The position numbers were made by a program, and so were the translations under genes. From Mycolicibacterium hodleri (GTDB lineage: Bacteria; Actinomycetota; Actinomycetes; Mycobacteriales; Mycobacteriaceae), in NCBI RefSeq assembly GCF_006439015.1, contig NZ_RCZG01000001.1:62001-126000 (forward strand): a DNA stretch of 64,000 nucleotides. Direction: 5' to 3'. Each line of letters begins with the position of its first letter. Position 1 is the first letter of the stretch. A model generated the notes under the pieces. The model did no database searches and was not told the DNA's origin. It was given only the letters and a program-made list of their open reading frames with translations. This document shows positions 8,569 to 17,459 of the stretch, in pieces.

Positions 8569-10190
8569 ATGGCTTTTCGGGAGGTCAGTGTGAACGAGAT
8601 CAGGGAAGTGCTGCGGGTGTGGCTGGGGTGGCGGGGTTACCGGCGCCGGGGTACCGCAGGATCGCCGCACATTGCGGCGTGGACCGCAAAACGGTGCGGC
8701 GCTACGTGGAGGCCGCCCAAGCAGCCGGGCTGCGCCGAGACGACGATGTCAGCGCGGTCGATGACGGGTTGATTGGGATGGTGGCCGAAGCGGTGCGCCC
8801 GGTGCGCCCGGATGGTCACGGCGCGGCGTGGGAACAGTTGATGGCGTTCGAGGAGCAGATCACCACGTGGGTGGCCGGCGATGGTGAGCAACGGCCGTTG
8901 ACGATCACCAAGATCCAGACGCTGCTGGATCGCCGGGGGTGTGTGGTCCCGTACCGGACGTTGAACCGATTCGCCAGTGAGCGTTGCGGTTTCGGCCGCA
9001 AGAACACCACGGTGCGAGTCGCCGATGGCGACCCGGGGGTGGAGTGCCAGATCGATTTCGGCTACCTGGGGATGCTCACCGATACAGGCGACGGTCGGCG
9101 CCGCAAGGTGCATGCGTTGATATTCACCGCCGTCTACAGCCGACACATGTTCGTGTGGCTGTCCTATTCGCAGACCCTGGCGGCAGTGATCGCCGGATGT
9201 CAGGAGGCGTGGGAGTTCTTCGGCGGCGTATTCGCGGTGCTGATCCCGGACAACTTGACACCGGTGATCACCGCCGCGGATGCCATCAATCCTCGATTCT
9301 CCCAGGGGTGGCTCGACTACGCCGGTCATGTCGGGTTCCTCACCGACCCGGCCCGGATCCGTTCCCCGAAGGACAAGCCGCGAGTGGAACGCGCGGTGCA
9401 GTATGTGCGCCGAAACTTCTGGGATGGTGAAACATTCACTAGTCTCGAGCTGGCGCAGCAGGCCGCGACCGCGTGGTGTGAGCGTACGGCGGGGACCCGC
9501 ATCCACGGCACCACCTGTGCACGGCCGGTGGAGGTGTTCACCGCCGAAGAACTGCCGCTGCTGCTGGCGATGCCGGGCGTCTATGACGTGCCGGTGTTCA
9601 AGGGCGTCAAGGTGCACCGCGACTTCCACGCCGAGGTCGGCAAAGCGCTGTACTCGTTGCCCGAGCAGTGGATCGGCATCACGTTGGACGTCCGTGCCGA
9701 CAGTGAGCTGGTGAAGTTCTATCACCGCGGCACGCTGGTGAAGGTCCACCCCCGCCAACCGCCAGGTGGCCGCAGCACCGACCGAAATGATCTGCCCGAG
9801 CACAAGGTCGGCTACGCGCTGCGGGACCTGAAGGGGTTGATCGCGGTGTGTGCTGCACACGGACCCAACATCGGGATCTACGCCGAACGCATCTTGGATG
9901 ATCCGCTGCCCTGGACCCGGATGCGCACCGTCTACCGGCTCCAAGGGCTGGTGCGCCGCTACGGTGCCGACCGCGTCGATCGAGCCTGTGCACTCTCACT
10001 GGACCTCGACGTCGTCTCGGTCAACAAGATCGCCTCCATGCTGGAACGCGCCACCGAGAGCGCAACCCCGGCACTGCCCCGGGCGGTAGGGCAGTCAGCC
10101 ACCCGCTTCTCCCGTGATCCATCCGAATTCAGCTCCAAATCAACATCATTGACCGTCGTAGTCGACGCCGATCCCGAAGGGACCTACTGA
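8569..10190 (+). pseudogene. istA: IS21 transposase IstA, frameshifted near the N-terminus
   Basis: The family N-terminus MAFREVSVNEIREVLR starts at ATG 8569 in frame 1. The rest (VAGLPAPGYRRIAAHCGVD, the HTH, then the DDE domain) runs in frame 3. The join is at the GGGG run 8625-8628, where one more G would restore LGVAGLP. The DDE domain is complete: VECQIDFGYLG, LIPDNLTPV and KPRVERAVQY. About 540 residues if repaired. The contraction would inactivate this copy unless ribosomes or polymerase slip on the G run; a sequencing error is also possible. Confidence 0.8.
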
Positions 10191-10191
10191 A

Positions 10192-10986
10192 GTGACCACC
10201 CACCGCGCACCTGCCGATCCGGTCGGCGTTGATCTGCTCCGCCTGCTCAAAGCCCTCAAGCTCGGTGCTCTGGCCCATACTCTGCCCGAACGCGCCGCGC
10301 TGGCACGCCAACACAAACTCAGCCACATCGGATTCCTCGAAACGCTACTGGCTGACGAGGTATCCCGACGTGAATCCCGTTCAGCGGCGCTACGAGCGGC
10401 CAAAGCCGGCCTCGACCCGACCATGCATTTCGACACCTGGACCGCACAAGAGGACCTGCGCTATGACCGCACCCTGCTCGGTGACCTGACCTCGCTGACG
10501 TTCCTCGACGCCGCGCAGTCCGCGATCATCCTCGGGCCCGTTGGAGTCGGCAAGACGCACTTGGCAACAGCACTGGGGCACATGGCAATTCGCCGACGCA
10601 GGTCCGTACTGTTCGCCCGATCCGACAAACTATTCACCCGGCTACGCGCCGCCCGCCTCGACAACACCGTCGACGCCGAAATCCGCCGACTGGCCGCCAT
10701 CGACGTCCTCATCATCGATGACTTCGCCCTGCGTCCCCTCGACGCCACCGAAACCAGCGACTTCTACGAGATCATCGTCGAACGCCACCGCGCCAAGACG
10801 ACCATAGTGACCTCCAACCGGGAGCCCGCCGAATGGCTGACCATGACCGCCGACACGCTACTGGCCCAATCAGCCATCGACCGACTGACCGCCAACGCCC
10901 ACACCCTCGTCATCGAAGGACCGTCCTACCGCCAACGCGACCGCGGCCGGCTTGACCCAAACCACGCCGACGAGCATCCTCAATAA
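10192..10986 (+). CDS. istB: IS21 helper ATPase IstB
   Basis: A 264-residue AAA+ ATPase that assists IstA in target selection and strand transfer. Walker A is LGPVGVGKTH (about residues 114-123) and Walker B is DVLIIDDFAL. A sensor-like VTSNREP follows, and the C-terminus has the arginine-rich YRQRDRGR. The GTG start lies 1 base after the istA stop, the tight coupling usual for this family. It appears intact. Confidence 0.93.
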   Translation: MTTHRAPADPVGVDLLRLLKALKLGALAHTLPERAALARQHKLSHIGFLETLLADEVSRRESRSAALRAAKAGLDPTMHFDTWTAQEDLRYDRTLLGDLTSLTFLDAAQSAIILGPVGVGKTHLATALGHMAIRRRRSVLFARSDKLFTRLRAARLDNTVDAEIRRLAAIDVLIIDDFALRPLDATETSDFYEIIVERHRAKTTIVTSNREPAEWLTMTADTLLAQSAIDRLTANAHTLVIEGPSYRQRDRGRLDPNHADEHPQ

Positions 10987-10994
10987 CGCGCCAC

Positions 10995-11041
10995 GGTGGC
11001 CCCATCCCCCTGGCAATCAGGTGGCCCCATCACCCTGGCAA
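10995..11041 (-). repeat. IS21 right subterminal tandem repeats
   Basis: Two near-identical 22-base units at 10995-11016 and 11020-11041, beginning GGTGGCCCCATC and ending CTGGCAA. They are inverted relative to the left-end units. Confidence 0.8.
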
Positions 11042-11047
11042 GCGACA

Positions 11048-11756
11048 CCACGCTCCGACGATATCGAGTTCGGGCGCGTAGTTGGGCGCCAACTCGAAGG
11101 CCGCCGCTGACGCGCCGCCGCCCTGGGAGTAGCCCCAAAGGGTTACCGGCCCATGAGGATCGAGAGACGTACCGGGCAGCTGCATCGCTGCTCGCGCGGC
11201 GTCCAGGACAGCGTGAGCCTCAGCCGCACGGTTGAGATAGGTGTGCACCCCTGGAGTGCCCAATCCCTCGTAGTCGGTGACGACGACGGCGAACCCGCGC
11301 GCGACCATCGTCGCAACGAATCCCTGCTCGTAGCCGTACATGAGGTCGAACCCTGTCGAATAGTGAATGCCCTGGTTGAACAGACACGAGGGTGCACACT
11401 GATCGCCTTGACCGTAGGTCCCCACCACAAGTGAGATCAGCGGGCGGGGGCCGCTGCCGGGCCATGGGTTTTCGGGTTCGAAGTATATTCCCGTCACGAC
11501 GTTCGGCCGATCATGAGTGTCGTTGCTGAGATACATGATTCGTGTTCCAGTGGCAAGGTAAACACCCAGCTGGCCGGAGGGTTCGAGCACTAATCGGGAC
11601 GGTGCCGATCTAATGACGTCTCCGGGACGACCCACCGGTAGTGGATCGGGCGGCGTGTAGAACTCCGCATACTGGCTCTCGTCGGCTCGAGCGACTGCGC
11701 CGAAGTCAAGTCCAAGCGAATAGGCCAATGACAATGAGAACGGCAATTATTCGCAT
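11048..11756 (-). pseudogene. Secretory lipase pseudogene, N-terminal segment
   Basis: First piece of the split lipase (PF03583-like, secreted or cell-wall triacylglycerol lipase). It reads DESQYAEFYTPPDPLP, then RIMYLSNDT, FAVVVTDYEGLG and the nucleophile elbow LWGYSQGGG, ending LDIVGAW at the IS21 junction. The signal sequence is uncertain. ATG 11756 gives MRIIAVLIVIGLFAW but is out of frame with the mature part, while TTG 11746 is in frame and gives a weaker hydrophobic start. This suggests a further N-terminal frameshift. Total reconstructed length is about 420 residues, as expected for the family. Confidence 0.87.
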
Positions 11757-11771
11757 GTGGCAAAGATAGCG

Positions 11772-11784
11772 ATGGTCAGACCAT
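11772..11784. promoter_or_regulatory. GntR-type operator palindrome before the lipase gene
   Basis: ATGGTCAGACCAT, a perfect 13-bp palindrome about 16 bases upstream of the lipase start codons. It has the same core as the site before the badI-like gene, indicating that the lipase once belonged to the same regulon. Confidence 0.6.
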
Positions 11785-11893
11785 TCTGGTCTCGATTTGC
11801 TGATTTGGAGCAGGGGCCGCGCAGCGGCGCGACGGTTGAAAGGAGGCTCTCTCAGCGCTTGGGGGTTTTGCTAGGTCGGCCGAATGCCCGGCT

Positions 11894-12637
11894 TCATAAC
11901 GTGTTCGCGTCTTCTTCACCTCGCTCGGCGCGGTCAGGGACCTGTTCATCTCGGTCGAGCTCCTTCATCATGAACCACGTCGTCAAGCAAAGGTATGAGC
12001 CCCAGATTGCCACGGGCAGGTAGAAGGCCAGCAGTCCGTGATACGCGAAGGGGCCACTCTTGAAAAATGCCGGTCCCGCCGCGAAGAAGAGCGTCAAGCC
12101 GCCCGCGAGGGTGAGCCAGGTCAGCCAACGGGGCACCATCGGCTTTCCTCGCTTGTCCATGAGTTCCACTGCGGCTGAGGCGAACATCTCGATCGCCAGG
12201 TAGATCCATCCGAGTAGGAAGGCCATCCAGGCCCAATCCGACCACGCCTGGATCACGTCGGCGCCGGTTTCAGGTCGGTAGGCAGCCACGATCCAGGCGC
12301 ACGCATTGAGGAAGACGATCAGGGAGATGAAGACTCCGGTCACCGCGGTGGAAAGGGACCACAGAGGCCAGCGTCCCTCGATCCGAGAGAGCATGATGCC
12401 GAACGCGATCGAACCAGGCGTGAGGATTCCCGCGGCAATATAGAACAGGGTGCAACCGATGATGATGGCCCAGCGGTGTGACTCGGTGAACCAGACCTTG
12501 GTGGCCTCCAGACCGAGGTCCGCGCGGGCTGGGGCGAAGAAGTGAGCGATACCGAGCCAGCCGATCGCGGTAAGAGCAACGAATATCCAGTTGCACCACA
12601 ACCCGATTCGCAAGGACGTCCGCGCTGTCGCGTTCAC
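11894..12637 (-). CDS. Six-helix membrane protein, paralogue of 39720-40499
   Basis: A 247-residue integral membrane protein with about six hydrophobic helices. Examples are IGLWCNWIFVALTAIGWLGI near the N-terminus and LLAFYLPVAIWGSYL near the C-terminus. Start at GTG 12637, preceded by AGGAGG with 7-base spacing; the frame extends further upstream without support. The protein matches in layout and in several motifs (PMVPRWLTWLTLAGG versus KLVPAGVVWWGWITF; GPFAYHGLLAF versus GPLAFNGVISF) the membrane protein beside the oxidase subunit III/IV genes at 39-40 kb. Function is unknown; an accessory role to a terminal oxidase is inferred from context. Confidence 0.7.
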   Translation of the reverse strand: MNATARTSLRIGLWCNWIFVALTAIGWLGIAHFFAPARADLGLEATKVWFTESHRWAIIIGCTLFYIAAGILTPGSIAFGIMLSRIEGRWPLWSLSTAVTGVFISLIVFLNACAWIVAAYRPETGADVIQAWSDWAWMAFLLGWIYLAIEMFASAAVELMDKRGKPMVPRWLTWLTLAGGLTLFFAAGPAFFKSGPFAYHGLLAFYLPVAIWGSYLCLTTWFMMKELDRDEQVPDRAERGEEDANTL

Positions 12638-12913
12638 CGTGAGGCCTCCTATGGGCGGCGGAGTGCGCACCCTCGCCTGCTGGACATTAGGGTTCTCAGG
12701 AGAGTTGCGAATCCCCCCAAGTGGGGATTCTCCGCGCACAGCCGAGGCAATCGACGATCGGCTGCAACGGGTCCGTGCACCGATGTGGACACCAAACTTG
12801 CACTTTTGGTGTGATGCACGGAGGTGGTGCAGGGCGAGTCTTGAGTCCGACGATCAACGCCGCAGGGTTAGTGGACTCTGATCGCACGCCACCGGTGTGA
12901 AGCGTGTGCCTGG

Positions 12914-13204
12914 ATGCGAAGCACTAACGCACGCGATGCCCCACCGAAGCGTCTTCGTGGCCTGGACGGCGTATGGATACTGATCGATGCGGATGCCTTG
13001 GTGTTCGCGCTCCTGTTCGGAATGTTCATGCAGGAACGCATGCAGAACGCCGACTTTGAATCGTCGCGGTTGACTTCGAACGTCGCTCTGGGCGGGCTCA
13101 ACACGCGCATCCTGCTGACCAGCTCGTTGCTCGTCGTGCTCGCGATTCACGCACTGAACGGCGGTGTGCACTTTGCGAAAGCCGTAGAGGCTCTGGAGTT
13201 CTAG
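12914..13204 (+). pseudogene. Truncated cytochrome oxidase subunit III-like fragment
   Basis: 96 codons matching only the first half of the complete subunit III-like protein at 39119-39709. It shows RLRGLDGVWILIDADALVF against LRRLPGVDGIWVFIGADSV, FGMFMQERMQN against LSFMQDRLKN, and GGLNTRILLTSS against GGIDTLILLTSS. After about residue 82 the similarity stops and the frame ends. The later helices with the conserved histidine and glutamate are absent, so it is very probably nonfunctional. It faces the 11894-12637 gene, so a second oxidase-like locus has been rearranged here. Confidence 0.7.
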
Positions 13205-13584
13205 TGCACTTCTGCGAGCGAAACGGCAGGCTCGTGCTTGGCGATATAGCGTTCCCTAAAAACTAGGTAAAAGGGGAACGCCATCGAAACCCCGATGTAG
13301 GACAGTGCGACGAAAGCCCAACCCCATTTTTGTCCTGCCCCAATGCGCTTGCTGTCGGTGACGGCCCATACCATGAAGACCACCCAGGCGACTGCCATGT
13401 CAATACTGAGAAACGCTGCGGTACCGCCGGCGGCAATTGCGTCTCCGAAGAACTGGACCGGGTTGAGGATGTTTCCTCCACGTGCCATCCAGTCGAAGGC
13501 ATGCGGCCATGTCGTGAGTAGTGCCGTTATGCCGGCGACGACATAGAATCCATGGCGAATATTGGTAGAGGTAGATGCAGTCAT
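13201..13584 (-). CDS. DUF2834-family membrane protein
   Basis: A 127-residue protein with three or four membrane helices. The segment FGDAIAAGGTAAFLSIDMAV, followed by WVVFMVWAV and LSYIGVSMAFPFYLVFRE, is the pattern of DUF2834. These small proteins are common in mycobacteria and of unknown function. It overlaps the end of the opposing subunit III fragment by 4 bases. Start at ATG 13584. Confidence 0.75.
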   Translation of the reverse strand: MTASTSTNIRHGFYVVAGITALLTTWPHAFDWMARGGNILNPVQFFGDAIAAGGTAAFLSIDMAVAWVVFMVWAVTDSKRIGAGQKWGWAFVALSYIGVSMAFPFYLVFRERYIAKHEPAVSLAEVH

Positions 13585-13867
13585 CGATTTTCCTCATGTG
13601 TAGGAGCTAACTGAAATGCCCTGGCAAAGAAAGTTTTTGCGCACCTCGTCGTCAGGTGGTTGGAACTCTAGATCGCGCTGTAGCACAACGCGTCCCCCCG
13701 CCGGGAAGGTGGCGATGCCCCATTCGGGCAGGAAAGGCGCCGACGTCGCCCAGTTCCAAATCCGGTTGAGCACACGGAAACGCGTCGCAGAAGTGTGAAT
13801 CAATGAATCGTGACGTGTAGAGCATCGGCGCCACGCAGATCTCTCCGACGCGATGGGCGTTTTAACG

Positions 13868-14932
13868 TTAGGGGCTGAGCGAATCGGCTCGACTCTTGGG
13901 CGCCAGGCCGGGGCGTATCGCAGAACGGCCAGCCTCTTTCGAAAGCATGACCGCCACGATGCGGCGGGCGCGCAGCGCCGCGGCATCGGCCTGGAATTCC
14001 ACGCCGCCTCGCCACCCGTCGTAGCCCGAGTGGCCGGCCGCCATTTCCAGGACGGACTTGTCCCGTTGAGCAACCTCGGCGAGAAAGGACGTCAGCCGCT
14101 TGGTCGCTTGGTCGTCGTCGAGGTTGTAGTTCCTCGACGATTGCATGAACACGTGCGTTGAGTTTGGGGATTCGGGTGTCAGCGCGTGGGTACGGGTCGT
14201 GGTGTACATCGTCCCGTCGGAGGCCTCGATGTTCCAGTGTTGGCGGTGCATCGCAGGGGAGACGAAGGTGCCACTCTCGCGGTGCTTGTAGGCGATGCTT
14301 CCGTCGAGCCCGGTAGCGCCCGATTGCCAATCGGCCAACGGAAGTTCCTGCAAGATGCGCTCATAGGAGACAGTGGTCTCGGTCACCTCGACGGAGTTGA
14401 AGGCTGGCATGCTGTCCAGGCCCGGAGGCAGATCGGAGCGGTGTACGACCGGCGCATAACTGAAATCCAGATAGTGTTCGTGCACCATCAGGTAGTTGGC
14501 GGCCACACCCCACGCGTCGGCGAACGTCGACCAGCCAGGCTGATTGATCCACGGTGACCGGGGCGGTCGCGATCCCGCTGAGGTGCCGGGCGGTCCGAGC
14601 CAGATCCACACGAACGGGGGCTCCTCGACGAGGTGGAACGCCTTGACGTTCATCCCGGCGGGAACCTGCGGCTGCGAAGGGATGCGCACGCACGCACCGG
14701 ATCTGTCGTAGGTGCACCCGTGGTAGCCGCACACCAGCAAATCGCCGACGATCTCGCCATTGGACAGCGGGAACGCCCGGTGGGCGCAGCGATTCTCGAA
14801 CGCAATGGGTTGTCCGTCGGCGGCGCGCCAGAGCACGACGTCGACGTCGAGCAGGCGCCGCTGCAACGGTGCGTCGCCGAACTCATCGCTGGTGGCTGCG
14901 ACGTACCAGCACTTCTTGGGATAGTTGCTCAC
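13868..14932 (-). CDS. Rieske non-heme iron oxygenase, vanillate demethylase/phthalate dioxygenase type
   Basis: A 354-residue oxygenase. The N-terminal Rieske [2Fe-2S] ligands are C49-x-H51 (CAHR) and C68-x2-H71 (CGYHGC). The C-terminal catalytic domain contains the mononuclear iron region NYLMVHEHYLDFSY. Size and domain pattern fit the VanA group of single-component oxygenases that demethylate or hydroxylate with a PDR-type reductase. That partner is encoded immediately upstream, overlapping by 4 bases. The substrate is unknown. The pair followed by an aldehyde dehydrogenase and a P450 suggests oxidative breakdown of a methylated or alicyclic compound. Confidence 0.88.
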   Translation of the reverse strand: MSNYPKKCWYVAATSDEFGDAPLQRRLLDVDVVLWRAADGQPIAFENRCAHRAFPLSNGEIVGDLLVCGYHGCTYDRSGACVRIPSQPQVPAGMNVKAFHLVEEPPFVWIWLGPPGTSAGSRPPRSPWINQPGWSTFADAWGVAANYLMVHEHYLDFSYAPVVHRSDLPPGLDSMPAFNSVEVTETTVSYERILQELPLADWQSGATGLDGSIAYKHRESGTFVSPAMHRQHWNIEASDGTMYTTTRTHALTPESPNSTHVFMQSSRNYNLDDDQATKRLTSFLAEVAQRDKSVLEMAAGHSGYDGWRGGVEFQADAAALRARRIVAVMLSKEAGRSAIRPGLAPKSRADSLSP

Positions 14933-15909
14933 AGGTCGAGTACCAATCGCTCGGTAAGAGAACGCGAGACACAGACCAACATGACCTCACCTGCCGCCTT
15001 CTCCGCGTCGCTGAGCATCGAATCGCGGTGATCCGGGCTGCCGTCCAGCACCCGCGCCTCGCAGGTACCGCAGATGCCCTCGTAGCAGCTCGCCATGATC
15101 GGGATCCCTGCTTCCTCGAGAACGTCCAGGATCGTCTGGTCGGGTGCCACCTCAAGGGTCGTACCGCTTCGTTGGCACACGACCTCGATGCGTGCGAGTG
15201 ACGCCTCCTCGTCGGGGGCGACGGTCTTGGCGGCGAATCGCTCGATGTGAAGGGCGCCTGGTTGCCAACCCACGCAATTCTGTTCGACCGCGTTGAGCAA
15301 GGGTTCCGGGCCGCAGCAGTAGATCAGCGTGGAATCGTCGGGTTCCTTGAGCAAGGTCTCGAGGTCGAGCAGTCCGCGCTCTTCTTGGGGCCAGATGGTG
15401 ACGCGGTCGGGAAAGCGTTCGGCGAGTTCGTCTGCGAAGGCCATCGACGCTTTCGTGCGGCCGCCGTATAGCAGCGTCCAGTCGTGGCCGTCGCGATGCG
15501 CAGCCTCCAGCATCGCCGCGATGGGGGTGATGCCGATTCCGCCGGCTATGAAGCGGTATCGGGGTGCATCGACGAGTGGAAAGTGGTTGCGCGGCCCGCG
15601 AACTCGGACGCTCACACCTTCGCGCAGATTGTCGTGGACGAACCGTGATCCACCGCGACTGTTCGGATCCAAGAGTATGCCGACGCGCCAAATGCCGGGC
15701 TCCGACGGGTCACCGCACAACGAGTACTGGCGGATCAGCCCGTCTGCGAGCATCAAGTCGACATGGGCTCCGGGTTCCCACCGCGGCAGATCCTCGTCAT
15801 CGGGATGGGCCAGATCCAGGAGCACGATCCCTTCAGCCGGCGTGATGCGTTGCCGCACAATGAGTTCGGCGGTGAACTCATGAACGTTGGCGGCCGTCGA
15901 AGCGGACAT
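14929..15909 (-). CDS. PDR/VanB-type flavin and [2Fe-2S] reductase
   Basis: A 326-residue electron-transfer partner for the Rieske oxygenase. The order is the phthalate dioxygenase reductase order: a flavin domain with RQYSLCG, an NAD domain with AGGIGITPIAAML and a CCGPEPLL motif, and a C-terminal plant-type ferredoxin domain with CYEGICGTCE and a fourth cysteine in LVCVSRS. It starts first in the coupled pair, and its stop overlaps the oxygenase start (ATGA). Electrons would pass from NADH through FMN to the ferredoxin and then to the Rieske centre. Confidence 0.9.
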   Translation of the reverse strand: MSASTAANVHEFTAELIVRQRITPAEGIVLLDLAHPDDEDLPRWEPGAHVDLMLADGLIRQYSLCGDPSEPGIWRVGILLDPNSRGGSRFVHDNLREGVSVRVRGPRNHFPLVDAPRYRFIAGGIGITPIAAMLEAAHRDGHDWTLLYGGRTKASMAFADELAERFPDRVTIWPQEERGLLDLETLLKEPDDSTLIYCCGPEPLLNAVEQNCVGWQPGALHIERFAAKTVAPDEEASLARIEVVCQRSGTTLEVAPDQTILDVLEEAGIPIMASCYEGICGTCEARVLDGSPDHRDSMLSDAEKAAGEVMLVCVSRSLTERLVLDL

Positions 15910-15958
15910 CGGTTACTTTACTCCGATCTGGGGTTCCGAACTCAGCCTTGAACGCGGG

Positions 15959-17443
15959 TCACTGCACGCCGCCAGCCGGGGGCGGCAAATAGATCGTCTT
16001 GTGAACCTGGAACGGGCTGAGGCCCTCCGGACCCAGTTCGCGCCCCAAGCCGCTCTGCTTGATCCCGCCGAAGGGGGCGACGGGGTCGTTGACGTAGTGG
16101 TTGACCCCGACGGTGCCCGAGCGGACCCGGCGGGCGATGTTGGCTGCGCGGTCGGGATCAGATGACCAGACGCTGCCGCCCAGACCGTAGATGCTGTCGT
16201 TGGCGATCGCGACCGCCTCGGCGTCGTCGGCGTAGGGGATCACCGACAGGACCGGCCCGAAGATCTCCTCGCGCGAGATCGTCGCGGAGTTGTCGACGTC
16301 AGCGAAGATGGTCGGCTCGAGGAACCATCCTCGATCGAAGCCGGCCGGTCGCGTCCCGCCGGCGGTGATCCTGCCGCCTTCGCTCTTGCCCTTGGCGATG
16401 TAGCCCTCGACACGTTCCCGCTGGCGCTCCGACACGAGCGGCCCGATCTTGGTGTTCGGGTCGAGCGGGTCGCCAATGGTCAACGATTTCGCCAAGTCGC
16501 TGATTGCGTCGACGATCTCGCCGTACCGAGAGCGTGGCGCAAGGATGCGGGTATTGAGCCAGCAGATCTGTCCGTTGTTGAGCAGCGTTGCGCCGAAGAA
16601 CGCCTCCATCGAGGCGGCCAGATCGACGTCGTCGAGCACCACGGCCGCAGACTTGCCCCCGAGTTCGAGCGTGACGGGGCGCAGTAGCCGACCACATGCC
16701 TCGGCGATCCAACGCCCCGCTGCAGTGGAACCGGTGAACGAGACCTTGTCGACGCCGGGATGCTCGACGAGGTAGGCGCCGACTTCGCGGCCGCCGGGCA
16801 CGACGTTGAGCACGCCGGGGGGCAACCCGGCCGCTGCCGCTGCCTCGGCCACCAGGAAGGCATCGAGCACCGTCTCTTCGGCGGGCTTGAGCACGATGGT
16901 GCACCCGGCTGCCAGCGCTGGCGCCAACTTGAGGAAGGTGATGGCCTGCGGAACATTCCAGGGCACGATCGCAGCCACGACACCCACGGGTTGCTTGGAG
17001 ACCAGAGCGGTTCCACCGAGCATGCCCTGACGGATTTCCTCGCCGTCTGCCGCCGTCACCAGGCCGCTGTAGTAGCGCAGCAACAACGGCGGGAAGCCCG
17101 CTTCGAACTGCTGGGCCAACCAGATCGGCATCCCGTTCTGCAACGTGACGCGCCGGGCCGTCTCCTCACCTCTCGCCTCGAGTTCCGCGGCGAAGCGTTC
17201 GAGGATCTCCGCGCGGCGTGCGGCGGGCCAGTTGCCCCACCCCTCGGGATCGTCGAACGCGGCGCGGGCCGCGGCGACCGCGGCGTCGACGTCGGCCTCG
17301 TTGCCCCGCGGAACCACGCCGATGCGTTCCTCGGTGATAGGCGATCGAACCTCGATGACGTCAGTCCCGGCCGGCGCGCTCCACGCCCCGCCGATGTAGA
17401 GCTGCCCGTAGTCGATGGAGTTCGTGGTGTCGATTGTTGTCAT
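15959..17443 (-). CDS. NAD(P)-dependent aldehyde dehydrogenase
   Basis: A 494-residue member of the ALDH superfamily. The Rossmann-binding WNVPQAI and FTGSTAAG motifs are present, as are the catalytic glutamate in LELGGKSA and the catalytic cysteine in NNGQICW (about residue 294). EIFGPVLSV follows. Full length, with a start at ATG 17443. It lies between the P450 and the Rieske reductase on the same strand, 16 bases from the P450 stop. The inferred role is oxidation of an aldehyde produced by the P450 or by an alcohol dehydrogenase. Confidence 0.92.
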   Translation of the reverse strand: MTTIDTTNSIDYGQLYIGGAWSAPAGTDVIEVRSPITEERIGVVPRGNEADVDAAVAAARAAFDDPEGWGNWPAARRAEILERFAAELEARGEETARRVTLQNGMPIWLAQQFEAGFPPLLLRYYSGLVTAADGEEIRQGMLGGTALVSKQPVGVVAAIVPWNVPQAITFLKLAPALAAGCTIVLKPAEETVLDAFLVAEAAAAAGLPPGVLNVVPGGREVGAYLVEHPGVDKVSFTGSTAAGRWIAEACGRLLRPVTLELGGKSAAVVLDDVDLAASMEAFFGATLLNNGQICWLNTRILAPRSRYGEIVDAISDLAKSLTIGDPLDPNTKIGPLVSERQRERVEGYIAKGKSEGGRITAGGTRPAGFDRGWFLEPTIFADVDNSATISREEIFGPVLSVIPYADDAEAVAIANDSIYGLGGSVWSSDPDRAANIARRVRSGTVGVNHYVNDPVAPFGGIKQSGLGRELGPEGLSPFQVHKTIYLPPPAGGVQ

Positions 17444-17459
17444 TGGACGTCCCTGCCGC

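Larger units (their letters stand above)
8410..11047 (+). mobile_element. IS21-family insertion sequence (istA frameshifted)
   Basis: A 2638-bp element flanked by a 5-bp direct repeat CCACG (8405-8409 and 11048-11052). Terminal inverted repeats are TGTCGTTTGCCA at the left and TGTCGCTTGCCA read inward from 11047. As in IS21 relatives, the ends carry repeated subterminal units. It encodes istA, which has a frameshift near 8626, and istB, which is intact. It is inserted in the lipase gene, 2.6 kb of DNA separating the first and second lipase pieces. Confidence 0.92.

Noticed and set aside
8637..9944. 435-codon open frame on the - strand antisense to istA
   Set aside because: Mirror of GC-rich codon use in istA; no domain, and the + strand protein carries the complete DDE domain.
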